Program-made: the position numbers and the translations under genes
Part shown: piece after piece, positions 18,701 to 27,863 of the stretch
Position numbering within the stretch: position 1 is the stretch's first letter
Layout of the letters: the number at the start of each line of letters is the position of its first letter
The notes under the pieces: generated by a model
Told to the model about the DNA's origin: nothing
Seen by the model: the letters and a program-made list of their open reading frames with translations, nothing else
Databases searched by the model: none
Assembly (NCBI RefSeq): GCF_002836745.1
Contig: NZ_PJAR01000027.1
Coordinates: 38,124-102,123 of the forward strand
Length of the DNA stretch: 64,000 nt
Direction: 5' to 3'
DNA from: Glaciecola sp. 33A
GTDB taxonomy: Bacteria > Pseudomonadota > Gammaproteobacteria > Enterobacterales > Alteromonadaceae

Positions 18701-19207
18701 TATCCACCAATCGCAGTTTTTAGTACCTCCAACGCCTTGTACTGCTTGATTTCCAAGCTCATTGAAGAGTGGGAATTGCAGACCTGAATTAGACAGTAAA
18801 GTGGTTTTCCCACTTCCTGGAGAGCCAATTATCATATACCAAGGCATATCAGTCAGTGAATTTTGCCTGCCTTTTTTATTTTTTAACATGTTAAAGGCTT
18901 CGTCAAACTTACTCTTTAACTCCGCAGACTCAGAGTTAATAATATCATTGAGCCCATCTTCTTCGGTGATGTCTTTAACCAAATTTTGCTGTTTTTTCAT
19001 TTGTCGGTGATATTTGATAAATTGAACAATTAAATAAATAAACAACACCAAAAGAATAATAATAAACCGGCTGCTTAATGAGGCTAGGAAAAAATAACCT
19101 GCAAAATTAAAGTAAGGCCCAGCAAAATAAATTAACAAGGAAAAAAGTAGAAAACAGATGACTGGGATAAACCATCTGCTAGCGGTTATTTTTTTTATCT
19201 TTTCCAT
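15770..19207 (-). CDS. tssM: T6SS membrane complex protein TssM
   Basis: A 1145-residue inner-membrane protein of the IcmF family. Two membrane helices are at residues 10-60. A cytoplasmic NTPase-like domain carries an intact Walker A motif GSPGSGKTTLL near residue 128 and DTAGRY. A third helix is near residues 440-460 (ASVFTLFIIIGFFISFG), followed by the long periplasmic part that spans to the outer membrane and contacts TssJ and TssL. The C-terminal segment has the DUF1215/IcmF tail (QFGRPASTNIVWPPQD). Length is normal. The start codon overlaps the stop codon of tssL by one base. Confidence 0.94.
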   Translation of the reverse strand: MEKIKKITASRWFIPVICFLLFSLLIYFAGPYFNFAGYFFLASLSSRFIIILLVLFIYLIVQFIKYHRQMKKQQNLVKDITEEDGLNDIINSESAELKSKFDEAFNMLKNKKGRQNSLTDMPWYMIIGSPGSGKTTLLSNSGLQFPLFNELGNQAVQGVGGTKNCDWWITQDAVLLDTAGRYSSQDSHQKADQTGWNNFLGLIKKYRRKPISGLIVSFSMSDLMTMNEYEMSQHILQMKKRIAEVNDFFKTRFPVYIVITKSDMLAGFSQFYETFSHKEREQAFGITFDKNNSIQGNLLTHFSQEFRQLTQSITRRQWHRISLERDPNRKSLIYSFSDQFSSLKPTLDSIVGNLAKVDEGLTSGIVRGVYFTSGTQSGAPIDRIIAKVSSAFGLKNKAKALWNNDQRSYFIKELLQQVIFPESDQFGVLVGYEKRKSLIKRITMASASVFTLFIIIGFFISFGNNARYVELSESSVDKWSKQYESSVSSGADVRSYIPALNDFADNIAAVVEQSESQFSGLGLAQSNSLENALTASYDRLLSTVLMPYVKKQVEDQLRSSDDISEKYQALKAYLMLANADKRDRTFLRYWLFKNLNSNEFFTNTEFVQVSAHANNLVKNNMSFASVDQPLVDNSRRILQSQTVSDIYYAQFKIAYMNKSEDMLSMAQLAGSDWRTLLTTTQDDIQTIARLFTPEIFSLVLDEEIENYLDQLETETWILGEGNVINKGALSSQIEKSYARDYVNNWQQLLQSVSVKQTTNMAALDSALKLASGISSPLFQLLESVSQATKLVEISSDLQLSNLSVSADRATDRAKRLSSLRSTDTPEYLITSQFSKLHELLSEEQKTVVLQRMSSIVSDISVALDFDFRNEDVSGNDDILKPLQAFAFSQPAPLNRWGAEMANSIKAMRNQTHRIKIENLWQQSVLAKCNDTINFKYPFERSAQTDANLRDLTQLFGSSGSIYQFFSEHIRPLIRSNSYPFQWKANIAGTYGFDDDVLPFFEQVNKIRDSLFANDSDSASLTLAFKPIYLDSRVSKFKMSIHGQNLSYQFGRPASTNIVWPPQDFGSSSQFAFQRRDGSDVVESKNGLFALFRLIDNAKRKQINENKVEVTFAKNDYEAIYEITGNGRVNPLIMSQLSNFKCLREF

Positions 19208-20523
19208 TATATGAGGTCATCCTTCAAAATCAGAGTCAATTCTACGCGGCGATTAATACTTTGATTGTAATCACTATCATTAGTTACCAATGGCTGCGTA
19301 TCAGCGACGCCTCTGGTCATGGTATTCGGCAACTGTTTGTTGCTTTTTGTTAACCATTTAGCAATAGCTTCAGCTCTCTTGCGAGAGATGACCCAATTTG
19401 ATTCTGGTTGACCTGTCGAGTCAGTGTGCCCCACAACCAGTATGCGATCCGCATAATCCTGTATAGCATTGACTAAAACATTCACATCAGGCAGCGCTTG
19501 TTCATTGACTGTGCTACTCCCTGACTTGAACAAACCGGTACTAACAAAACGAATAATAAGTTGATCGTTTCGAACATCAACAGATACAATTTTTCCCTCA
19601 ATATAGACGCTTAGTGCGTCCTTTAATGAATTGGCAACACTATTGATATCAAGTAGGTTTGATTGAGGACCTGCGGCTTTGGGTACTAATTGCTCCCAGC
19701 CGATAGACTCTATTTTCTGATATAGTGGTTCTACTTTGGTTTGCAAATTGGATAAAAATACTAAATACACAACTAGTAAAATGAACCCCATAAATAAGAA
19801 AAATACTGGAAGTGGAAATTGTTTAACAAAACCGGTTTCTGTATTCCCTGCACCTTGCCAACTAGGAGACAAGTCACGACTAATCGGGCGAATTTGCTCT
19901 ATTGGACCGTACAATTGTTGACTTATTTGCAGTAATTCAGACTCTCCCTGTTTTGAGAGTCGATACTTTCCACAGAACCCTGATGACAAACAAACATAAC
20001 ATAATTCAATTAAGTCAATGTTGCGTTGTGGTTGTTCGAGCAATTTGTTTACGATAATAAAAAATTTTTCTCCTCCGGATGTTTCATTATGATATTTACT
20101 TAATAAGGTCTGTTGACTCCAAACACTGTCTGACCCCCAAGGGGTAGACAGTGCTAACTCATCAACTAAACAACAGATGAGATAACGTGCAGTCAGCCCT
20201 ACTTCTTTACTTAAATTGAGTTGACTAATCTGTTGGTCAAACTTAGTAATTAAGGTTTCTATGTCTCTTCGAAGTTGTTCAATACTGTTGCTGGGCTCTA
20301 ATGAACGAATATGACTGGCTAAAATGACTAGATCGCTGGCACAGGATAAAATAATATTCTCGCCGTCACATTGTGCGGAAGCATTCAAATTAACTTGTTC
20401 TGTTACATTGTTAGGCTGAGAAGATGCTATAGGTGAAGATTCAAAACCTTGTGAGCTTGCTGATTTTCGTCGGCCACCCGGGTTAGGAATAATCATAGTC
20501 TTAGACAAATCATCGTCTTGCAT
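19207..20523 (-). CDS. tssL: T6SS protein TssL with OmpA-like C-terminal domain
   Basis: A 438-residue protein. Residues 60-240 are the DotU/TssL cytoplasmic domain (KEVGLTARYLICCLVDELAL, GGEKFFIIVNKLL, CYVCLSSGFCGKYR). A single membrane helix is at about 235-260 (FFLFMGFILLVVYLVFL). Residues 300-435 are an OmpA-like domain with LVVGHTDSTG, NWVISRKRAEAIAKWL and NRRVELTL, which binds peptidoglycan. It is therefore the extended TssL type that anchors the membrane complex to the wall. The acidic, Ser-rich N-terminal 60 residues may be flexible. It sits between tssK and tssM in the leftward operon. Confidence 0.94.
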   Translation of the reverse strand: MQDDDLSKTMIIPNPGGRRKSASSQGFESSPIASSQPNNVTEQVNLNASAQCDGENIILSCASDLVILASHIRSLEPSNSIEQLRRDIETLITKFDQQISQLNLSKEVGLTARYLICCLVDELALSTPWGSDSVWSQQTLLSKYHNETSGGEKFFIIVNKLLEQPQRNIDLIELCYVCLSSGFCGKYRLSKQGESELLQISQQLYGPIEQIRPISRDLSPSWQGAGNTETGFVKQFPLPVFFLFMGFILLVVYLVFLSNLQTKVEPLYQKIESIGWEQLVPKAAGPQSNLLDINSVANSLKDALSVYIEGKIVSVDVRNDQLIIRFVSTGLFKSGSSTVNEQALPDVNVLVNAIQDYADRILVVGHTDSTGQPESNWVISRKRAEAIAKWLTKSNKQLPNTMTRGVADTQPLVTNDSDYNQSINRRVELTLILKDDLI

Positions 20524-20525
20524 TA

Positions 20526-21857
20526 TTACTTGCTCCTAATGGCCCACAGTTCCATATTCAAATTTGGGAACTTCGTCCCTACGTGCAATGCGATACCGCC
20601 AGATTCTGCCAGGGCATTCCAATATTCACCATTTTGAATCAACTCATAATAAATATAATTGCGTTGATAAGGAATTTCTCGCGGTGCTACTGCTAAATTA
20701 TTGAGTTGAATACCCGGTAATTGAACATTAACCAGTTCTTTGATTTGTTCAATAGCCCCGATTTTGACTTGAGCTTGAAAGTATGTACGAAGTTCTTCCG
20801 TTGATATGTCTGCGGTCACTGCAAGTATAAAGGATGCAGAAGAGAATAATGTTTTATCCGCAATGACACCAATACTGATCCCATACTGCTTCTCTTGCAA
20901 CGGAATGTTGAGTGAGTTTTGTTCTAAAACAACGCTGAATATTTGTCGTAATTCCTCAATAAGAGAACTAAACATCTCAGTTAGTTTGTTGTGCTGATAA
21001 ATTGGTAGCTCGGGTACTAACTTATCCGCTTTGATAAAAGTGCTCATGTCGCCGATTAGACCAATAAATCTTTCATACAATTCAAAGGGTGCTAGGATTT
21101 CTGCCTGGTCTAGATTGTTCAAAATAGGGGCGTGTCGATTAAGAGTCTGCAGCATCAAAAAGTCGGTTACTTCTGTCGTGGTCGCTTTACCTGCTACAGA
21201 CACTCGGGAAGCAAGTGCACTGGTGCGATGTTTAACTAGTTTTACTAACTCACTTAAAAAACCAGAGATAAAAGCATTACTCTTAATATTTAGGCTAGGA
21301 GCGATATAATTTTCTTGTAAACTAACGTTATTACTGGCACTCACATCATTTACAAAGGCAATTGGAATGCAGCTAAACTCATTATTGTCATCTTTGTCAG
21401 TGCGTAAACTAAAGCTCAGTCCAGATACTTCAACAATTTGTTTTGTCGAAGATGTGCCAGATACATCTCTTGCTTCATGTTCAGCTATTGAATATCGGCT
21501 ACGAATCGCGCTGTCACGGGATGTTTCTGTATTGCCATTGCGTCTAATTGACACCGCTAAATAGATGGTTGTATTCAATAAATTTTCATTTATATCGATG
21601 GCCATAGGTAAGCTATCAATACTCGGGAAGTTGAAGTAACTTCCATCTGGCAATATGCCTTCAGCGGCATTTAGGCAAAATTTACCATTTTTCAAATGAG
21701 ATTTATCAATTTCTATAGAAGACATTCCCCAGAAATGAGGGCGGCATAAAGAACTGCTATATCTTAACTGAGATTCATGATATCTGGATTGTTGCTGAAA
21801 ATGATGGGGTTGGAGCATCATTCCTTCCGACCAAATTACCTTCTTTTCCCATGCCAT
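20526..21857 (-). CDS. tssK: T6SS baseplate protein TssK
   Basis: A 443-residue protein matching TssK over its whole length. The N-terminus VIWSEGMMLQPHHFQQQSRY is the most conserved TssK segment. The C-terminal YYELIQNGEYWNALAESGG with LNMELWAIR is the receptor-like domain that docks on the TssL/TssM complex. TssK trimers link the baseplate to the membrane complex. It is two bases upstream of tssL, so translation is probably coupled. Confidence 0.94.
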   Translation of the reverse strand: MAWEKKVIWSEGMMLQPHHFQQQSRYHESQLRYSSSLCRPHFWGMSSIEIDKSHLKNGKFCLNAAEGILPDGSYFNFPSIDSLPMAIDINENLLNTTIYLAVSIRRNGNTETSRDSAIRSRYSIAEHEARDVSGTSSTKQIVEVSGLSFSLRTDKDDNNEFSCIPIAFVNDVSASNNVSLQENYIAPSLNIKSNAFISGFLSELVKLVKHRTSALASRVSVAGKATTTEVTDFLMLQTLNRHAPILNNLDQAEILAPFELYERFIGLIGDMSTFIKADKLVPELPIYQHNKLTEMFSSLIEELRQIFSVVLEQNSLNIPLQEKQYGISIGVIADKTLFSSASFILAVTADISTEELRTYFQAQVKIGAIEQIKELVNVQLPGIQLNNLAVAPREIPYQRNYIYYELIQNGEYWNALAESGGIALHVGTKFPNLNMELWAIRSK

Positions 21858-21895
21858 ATCAACCGATCCTTTATTTATATTCTATTTATTAAAAT

Positions 21896-22366
21896 TTATA
21901 TTTCTACTACACGTACAGACAGCTTATCTATTTTAATTTCGATTCCAGAACTGCTCCATAAACTACCTTCGGGCACCGCTTTTACGGTCCGCCAAGTCAC
22001 CATATCGGTACTGCGATAACCTACAACAACCCCAATATACTTAGCATTTTCAGATATTTTCAGTTCAACTTCTTTTTTACTATTTGGATCAATCAAATAC
22101 TCGTCTAACGTTATATATTCTGTACCAAGAGCATTATGGTTACTTTCAAAAAGTGCATCATAACTTGAATTTTCAAAATTAATTTTATTTGATAATTGAT
22201 ATATCCGCACAATAACAGACGACGGACGCCCCGCTATGTCAGGGTTGATATCTGCAGACGCAGTAATGAAATAATTAAAATTCACGGTATTTTCAGTTGT
22301 ACTGGAACAAGCTGTGAGTGCAAAACACACGTAAATAATACTGATTTTTGTTAGATGCCTTAGCAT
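21896..22366 (-). CDS. tssJ: T6SS outer-membrane lipoprotein TssJ
   Basis: About 156 residues from the ATG at 22366. That start puts a signal peptide (HLTKISIIYVCFALTAC) with lipobox LTAC directly at the N-terminus and has an AAAGGA site 8 bases upstream. The longer open frame to 22468 would overlap tagH by almost 90 bases and bury the signal. The mature part has the TssJ transthyretin-like pattern: RPSSVIVRIYQLSN, LDEYLIDPNSKKEVELKI and GVVVGYRS. TssJ is lipidated in the outer membrane and binds the periplasmic tip of TssM. The gene follows tagH by 13 bases. Confidence 0.92.
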   Translation of the reverse strand: MLRHLTKISIIYVCFALTACSSTTENTVNFNYFITASADINPDIAGRPSSVIVRIYQLSNKINFENSSYDALFESNHNALGTEYITLDEYLIDPNSKKEVELKISENAKYIGVVVGYRSTDMVTWRTVKAVPEGSLWSSSGIEIKIDKLSVRVVEI

Positions 22367-22379
22367 ATTTTTTTCCTTT

Positions 22380-23969
22380 CTATTGTTCATTTTTGAAATT
22401 GTTAATTTGAGATTGATAAGCATCAGAGAAATACGAGCCAAGTATTTCATTAAGATTTTCAGTGACACTTTTGGCTAACGTACTTTGCTTTTCTTTGTAT
22501 AACTGCCAACACTGTGAATTAGCATTTAACCCCATAAACCGTTTTGATTTTTCATTGACTTGTTTTTCAATGGTTTCGGGGGCCAGTTCGGCGAGCAAGC
22601 CAATAAGTGTACCCTGTAATCCCGCCATAAATGCCATTTGATGCAATTGTATGTCTTTTAATGCCTCGTCGTATGCATCGCCTGTCGTCATATACCCCTT
22701 TTTCTTCTTAACGAGCAACATTTCCAAAGTATCCTCTGGGTCAATAGAAAACTTGATTGGGTTGTTTGATCTAGGTTGTATTAGTGTTGCTGACAGTCTG
22801 GATTCTTGTTTAAATGCCGTTCTACTGGCTAAAAGAGACATCACCCCTTTTGTGGTCGACAACATCACGGTGGCAACGTCCTCGGCAAAGGTTTCTTTAT
22901 CGACCGTACTCATAAACTCTTTCGGCAAGCCCAATTTTTCGTACAACATGCAAAAAAATGTATCGTCACCACTGACTGCAAGTGAGACTTTCTCGCTAAC
23001 CCCTTGGTTTGTATTATTTTGTTGTGGGATATCAGCGGTGACTGATGGCGGAATAACAGGACGCTCATTCTTTGAATCATAAACATCAGGTGCTGGCGCA
23101 GGAGCAACCGTGGGAGCAAGAACCTGAGCCCCCTGGTTATTTATGTCTTGTGAAGGGGTAGGCGTAAGCCACTCGGACCCTGCAGATGTAGGTGTTAAAG
23201 GTTCAAAAATGGGCTTTTCTAGTTCCTCAGCAAAGGGATTAGCGATCTCTTGTTGGGGTGCAGGTTGTTGAGTATCGTTTGCTGGTTTGAGGTCACCAAC
23301 ATCAAACATCTCCCAATCATCGGGAATAACGCCATCACCAACCTTTACGACACTGTCAGAGGCAGTGGAGAAGGGTGAATTCGTCTGAGCACTAGGATTA
23401 AATTGATTACTTGGTATTTGGGGCGTGCTCGCGGCGGGTGATATTAACGGTTCAGATAATAGTTCCTTTAGTCCTAGGTCGCCCGACGGACTGGCATTAT
23501 GACCAAAATTTTGTGGTCCTGATGGTGTAAAAAAACTTGACGGGTTTGCTTCTAGTGGCGCAGCAGCTTCAGCTCCCATTACCAAACCCAACAAGTCGCC
23601 GTCAGTCTGATTATCTGTTAGCTGCGCAGTGCTATCCTCCGTATATTGCAGATTAATTTCTTCCACCTGTACTGAGTGTTTACCAATAACCAGGACATCT
23701 GATTTTTGCAAAACGTGTTCATTGCCGTGGCCTAACGGAGCGTTAGCATTGTTAATGACAGCCCCATTACTGCTTACATCGGTAAGAATAAACTGTTGAT
23801 TTCTAAACGAGATCAGCAAATGTTTTTTAGACACAAATCTGTCCGTATCGATTAAGGTCCAATCACAATCTGGAGCCCGTCCAATCGAACCGCCGAGGTC
23901 TGTAAAACTACATTCATCGTTTTGACCAATAACTGTGGCCGATAAAAGTTTCAATTTCAAATATGACAT
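22380..23969 (-). CDS. tagH: T6SS FHA-domain protein TagH
   Basis: About 529 residues. An FHA domain at residues 15-100 shows GGSIGRAPDCDWTL, VSKKHLLISF and SSNGAVINN, the phosphothreonine-binding core. A long Pro/Gln/Ala-rich linker (about 110-330) follows. The TagH C-terminal domain (about 370-525) has SLLASRTAFKQESRL and NPIKFSIDPEDTLEMLL. It is the expected target of the PpkA-like kinase and a switch for T6SS assembly. The frame also opens from a TTG at 23981, but the ATG at 23969 is better spaced from AAGGA. Confidence 0.92.
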   Translation of the reverse strand: MSYLKLKLLSATVIGQNDECSFTDLGGSIGRAPDCDWTLIDTDRFVSKKHLLISFRNQQFILTDVSSNGAVINNANAPLGHGNEHVLQKSDVLVIGKHSVQVEEINLQYTEDSTAQLTDNQTDGDLLGLVMGAEAAAPLEANPSSFFTPSGPQNFGHNASPSGDLGLKELLSEPLISPAASTPQIPSNQFNPSAQTNSPFSTASDSVVKVGDGVIPDDWEMFDVGDLKPANDTQQPAPQQEIANPFAEELEKPIFEPLTPTSAGSEWLTPTPSQDINNQGAQVLAPTVAPAPAPDVYDSKNERPVIPPSVTADIPQQNNTNQGVSEKVSLAVSGDDTFFCMLYEKLGLPKEFMSTVDKETFAEDVATVMLSTTKGVMSLLASRTAFKQESRLSATLIQPRSNNPIKFSIDPEDTLEMLLVKKKKGYMTTGDAYDEALKDIQLHQMAFMAGLQGTLIGLLAELAPETIEKQVNEKSKRFMGLNANSQCWQLYKEKQSTLAKSVTENLNEILGSYFSDAYQSQINNFKNEQ

Positions 23970-24044
23970 AGGTACAAACAAATCCTTAATACTTTTAGTT
24001 TACCAATAGCTTTGAGGCCACTATCAATATTGCTAATATAGGGA

Positions 24045-24209
24045 TTAATAGCAATAACACTTTAATCTGTCATTAAAAAGCTGGTACTTTTGTTCCTGAT
24101 GCTTCGCCTTTATTTTTGCCGCATCACCAGGCTTTGCAACATCAGCCGCGGTCGACTCTACTGCAGTTACTGTTTTACCGCTTTTTGCTAACACAGTATT
24201 CTCTTTCAC
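24045..24209 (-). pseudogene. remnant of a vgrG-linked accessory gene, 54 codons
   Basis: Downstream of vgrG on the same strand a GTG-started frame gives 54 residues: KENTVLAKSGKTVTAVES then TAADVAKPGDAAKIKAK and a short tail ending KCYCY. The pattern of a hydrophobic/Gly start followed by an Ala/Lys-rich stretch with PGDAAK resembles, from memory, the N-termini of larger proteins encoded just after vgrG in other marine bacteria. Those continue into a carboxypeptidase-regulatory-like or effector region. Here it stops abruptly, so I read it as the 5' stump of a lost effector or adaptor. It could instead be a short real peptide; no convincing ribosome site precedes the GTG. Confidence 0.45.
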
Positions 24210-24279
24210 TATTCATTTTTACGTTTGATGGTATAGGCAAAATATAATGCTCATTATTTTGAGGATAATACCAAGCAAC

Positions 24280-26295
24280 TTAGTTAATTTTCACCATACT
24301 GCCTTTGACAGAGGCATTTGCCCCCGCTTTGATTTCGGCATTTGCCCCGGCATTAATTTTAGTATCGGCGCCTGATTTGATATCTATTTTCGCACCGGCA
24401 TCCAATTCAATATCACTATCTGTTTTAATTGTTATGCCTCCACCTTCAATAGAAATTGATGATCCCCCGACTTTAAGCGTAATTTTGTCAGTCGCTTCAA
24501 TGCAAATATTGCTACCTTTGACATAGCTATCATCGGACACCTGCATTGAATGATTCGCCTTAAAGACCTCAGTTACGTCACCTGTAACGGTAAGCGATAA
24601 TGAGTCCCCTACTTTTTTTGCTTCTTTGCCGATAACATCCAAATGACGGTCTTTACCTATTTTTTCAACGTGGTCAGCTTTAACTTCTTCACTGCGATTA
24701 TTTTCAACAAGTTCTGTTTGGTCATTTTTAATAATTAAATGACGGTCATTACCTATTGTTTCAAAGCAATCATTTTTAATATTGATCTCTTGGTTTTTCT
24801 GTCCTTGAATAAAAATCTGTTCTTCGTCTTTTTTATCTTCAAAACGAATCTCATTAAAACCATCCCCCCCTTTAGTCGATCGTGATTTGACCCCTGACAT
24901 AGTGGCATTAGCGGGCAGGTCATAAGGTGGCATAGCACTGCCATTATATACGCTACCAATAACGATTGGGCGATCAGGGTCTCCATGAATAAAGTCCACT
25001 AAGACTTCTTGTCCAATACGGGGAATTTGCATGCTTCCCCAATTTTTTCCCGCCCATGATTGTGATACCCTGATCCAGCAAGAGCTTTTTTCATCAGCCT
25101 CTGCATCTCTATCCCAATGAAACAACACTTTGATCCGGCCGTATTTGTCGGTCCATATTTCTTCGCCTTTTTTACCCACTACCATAGCTGTTTGTGGCCC
25201 GGTGATCCTGGGCTTAATGGCAACTTGCTGTGGACGATAGGTTACATTCGAAGGGATCGCGGTAAAGTTACATGTGAATAAGTTTGTTTCCTGCTCATTT
25301 GGACTTGGAATGTATTGTTCAGATTTTAAGATACAGGAAAAATTGACCACTAAATAATTGTCGTTTTGATCGTCACGGTGATGATCAATCAACGCAAATT
25401 GGCTACCTGCATAGAGTGTTCTAAAATTACCCTCGGCATATTTTTGATCGTAACGAACGTTTTCTTTCTCCATCAAAATTTTGGTATAGCTGATACCTTT
25501 ATCTCGTTCTGTATATTTTCCGGGATAATTAAATTTTTGTAATGAAGCAAGTGATCCCGTTTTAGGATCTGTGGTGACCGCATTGAGGTTTTTAGAAGGC
25601 AACGTAAAATCAAAGTCGGCCAGACTCACTCCCCCAGTGCGGATTTTTCGGTAGTTTTCCCATTTTATTATTCCTTCCAAGCCGATGTGATAATCAGACT
25701 CTTCCTTTTCGTAAAAAGGAACATCGCCAATATCCGGTTGCACCGAACTGTCGTCAGCTAATATTAAAGTGTGTTTACCATCGGTATGGATAAAATAATA
25801 GTAGATCCCTTCCTGCTCCATTAGTCTGGATACAAAGTTGAAATCGCTCTCATTGTATTGAACTACATATTCTTGGGGGCTATATGTATCTTTAAGTCGG
25901 TCTTCATAGTCAGAGAAACCCAAGTCGTCAAAGACCATTTTGATAATATCAGGGTAGGTTTTTTCTTGGAAAATTCGGCAATTTTCACTTAAGGAAAGTA
26001 ACCAGAACCAGGGCTTAATCACTGCCCCAAAACAGGCATTTCTATCGATATTTTCTTTTTGAAAAAATTCGGTAACGATGCCATTAAAAAAGCGGGTTTC
26101 ATTTTCGGTTTCTAGACGGATAGTAACATTTTGTCCCAATATATCGTCCAATGAAATATCTTCATCGCTACTCAAAAGTTCCGCTTCTATGGAAAACGGT
26201 TGGCCAAGTTCTTCATTTATTCGTGCTTGTCGCAATAATAACTTTTCGTCGCCAAGGGGGGTAGAAATCGCAACAAATTTGTTGTCAGCGGGCAT
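24280..26295 (-). CDS. vgrG: T6SS spike protein VgrG (TssI)
   Basis: A 671-residue spike protein. The N-terminal gp27-like part (residues 1-370) contains EDISLDDILGQNVTIRLE and YVVQYNESDFNFVSRLMEQEG. The gp5-like OB domain follows with DKYGRIKVLFHWDR, SCWIRVSQSWAGKNWG and IPRIGQEVLVDFIHGDPDRP. After that comes the triple-stranded beta-helix with short repeats (SDIELDAGAKIDIKSGAD). There is no C-terminal effector domain, so cargo must be carried by PAAR or adaptor proteins. It is the first gene of the leftward block and divergent from tssA. Confidence 0.95.
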   Translation of the reverse strand: MPADNKFVAISTPLGDEKLLLRQARINEELGQPFSIEAELLSSDEDISLDDILGQNVTIRLETENETRFFNGIVTEFFQKENIDRNACFGAVIKPWFWLLSLSENCRIFQEKTYPDIIKMVFDDLGFSDYEDRLKDTYSPQEYVVQYNESDFNFVSRLMEQEGIYYYFIHTDGKHTLILADDSSVQPDIGDVPFYEKEESDYHIGLEGIIKWENYRKIRTGGVSLADFDFTLPSKNLNAVTTDPKTGSLASLQKFNYPGKYTERDKGISYTKILMEKENVRYDQKYAEGNFRTLYAGSQFALIDHHRDDQNDNYLVVNFSCILKSEQYIPSPNEQETNLFTCNFTAIPSNVTYRPQQVAIKPRITGPQTAMVVGKKGEEIWTDKYGRIKVLFHWDRDAEADEKSSCWIRVSQSWAGKNWGSMQIPRIGQEVLVDFIHGDPDRPIVIGSVYNGSAMPPYDLPANATMSGVKSRSTKGGDGFNEIRFEDKKDEEQIFIQGQKNQEINIKNDCFETIGNDRHLIIKNDQTELVENNRSEEVKADHVEKIGKDRHLDVIGKEAKKVGDSLSLTVTGDVTEVFKANHSMQVSDDSYVKGSNICIEATDKITLKVGGSSISIEGGGITIKTDSDIELDAGAKIDIKSGADTKINAGANAEIKAGANASVKGSMVKIN

Positions 26296-26616
26296 GTATG
26301 CATCCTTCGATTGATAAAAAAAGCCTTATTAGCGCCCATGCTTTGGTGAACTGGCTAATTAAAATCATTTACCAGAGATTAATGCCACTTCAAGGATAAC
26401 AATGCTTTGCACATTTTAATATTCGCTCCAAAAACAGTCAGCGCTTAATCGCCTTGCCTGCATTAAATTAAATACTTTATTTAAACGATAGCTAAACTTT
26501 ATTAATCTATCACATTCTTTTCTCTCACATTCTTTTTTTTTGCGCTTGCATTATATTATGTTTTTGTATTATTGTGGATTACGTAAATTTTTTACATTAC
26601 ATTGTCTCTACTGCAA

Positions 26617-26632
26617 CTGGCTTCTTGTTTGT
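26617..26632 (+). promoter_or_regulatory. possible sigma-54 promoter upstream of tssA
   Basis: In the 387-base vgrG/tssA divergent region the sequence CTGGCTTCTTGTTTGT has the -24 TGGC and -12 TTG elements with the right seven-base spacing (consensus TGGC-N7-TTGC), about 50 bases before the tssA start. The -12 element ends in T rather than C. T6SS operons of marine gammaproteobacteria are often sigma-54 dependent, but no activator gene is in the window. Confidence 0.25.
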
Positions 26633-26682
26633 TCTAGACTAGAGCTTTAAAGACTTTTTAAATGTAATATAATAAGAAAAAA

Positions 26683-27786
26683 ATGGATTACGATAAGAAA
26701 ATCAGCTCAGAAGTGTCGAATAGTGAAGCATGCGGTGTAAATCTTGAGGATGACCCCGGCTTTCAAAATTTCTTCTTTGCATCTCAGGGAACACCCGAAA
26801 GATTTGACGGGCAGTCAACGATCCCACCAGAGGCTCCAGATTGGCGAACAGTCAAAAAGCAAGCGCTTGAATATCTAGAAAAGACTCGAGACCTTAAATT
26901 AATTAGTGTGCTTGCGCAGGCGGTACTAAATACTGAGGGCTTAGTCAAATTCGAACAATGCTTAAATGGTTTGGCGCAACAAGTGAAAGGGCATTGGCAA
27001 GAATTACTGCCCCCATTAGACGAAGATGACGGTGACCCCTTAGAAAGAATATCTGCTCTGGGTCATTTATGTGACAAAGATTTTGTAATCAACATTATAA
27101 AAAAACTCCCTATCGCCCATTCCAAAGGGTTGGGTGGCGTCACATTACAGGTCATTGATCGCGCTGTCGGTCCCGCAGGCTCTAAAATTGAAGGTGACTT
27201 AGCAATACCTCAAATTATCGGCATATTTAAAGAGTCCGATCCTGAACAGATCGTCGCCACCTACACTGCTGTAAACCAATGTATTGCGCACTTAAACGAG
27301 ATCAATAATACGTTTATTGAACGCGCTGGAAATGAGTACAACGTTAACTGTGACGCAACCATTGATGTATTGACTCACCTTGGTAATTCATTGCAAAAAT
27401 ATGGCAATCTGCATATTGAAGTAATTACTGAGGCAGAAGAAATTACCGAGTCACCGACTTCACAGCAACCTGCGAATGGTTCAACGTCTTCTAATACACC
27501 AAATCATCCCAATTTTGATAGTGCCAATATGGAATTAACCTCTCGAAACGATGTAGAACGATGTTTTGATTTGATACTTGCTTACTACCAGCAATGTGAG
27601 CCATCAAGTCCTGTGCCGATTTTGATCAATAGAGCGAAGAAACTCGTCAACTCAGATTTTCTCGACATAGTGAAAGACATTTTCCCTGATGCGCTGGAAC
27701 AAGTTCAAAAGCTCGGCGGTATTACCGACCAAGAGCCCGAGGCAAATACGACTGGAAGTACAGGTTCATCAGGCAGTTCCTGGTAA
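26683..27786 (+). CDS. tssA: T6SS baseplate/tail assembly protein TssA
   Basis: A 367-residue TssA. The ImpA_N domain spans about residues 15-135 (NTEGLVKFEQCLNGLAQQV and LPPLDEDDGDPLERISAL are characteristic). A variable linker rich in Ser/Thr/Gln lies around 250-280. The C-terminal region (DVERCFDLILAYYQQCEPSSP, then PVPILINRAKKLV) is the short ImpA C-terminal type that ends in a ring-forming helical segment. TssA primes and guides sheath polymerisation. It starts the rightward operon. Confidence 0.92.
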   Translation: MDYDKKISSEVSNSEACGVNLEDDPGFQNFFFASQGTPERFDGQSTIPPEAPDWRTVKKQALEYLEKTRDLKLISVLAQAVLNTEGLVKFEQCLNGLAQQVKGHWQELLPPLDEDDGDPLERISALGHLCDKDFVINIIKKLPIAHSKGLGGVTLQVIDRAVGPAGSKIEGDLAIPQIIGIFKESDPEQIVATYTAVNQCIAHLNEINNTFIERAGNEYNVNCDATIDVLTHLGNSLQKYGNLHIEVITEAEEITESPTSQQPANGSTSSNTPNHPNFDSANMELTSRNDVERCFDLILAYYQQCEPSSPVPILINRAKKLVNSDFLDIVKDIFPDALEQVQKLGGITDQEPEANTTGSTGSSGSSW

Positions 27787-27863
27787 ATAAAACTGAATTA
27801 AAAACCTAACAACATTCGCTAAGTAAAAAATTACATTATTACTAACAGAGTAGGAGAGTCAAC

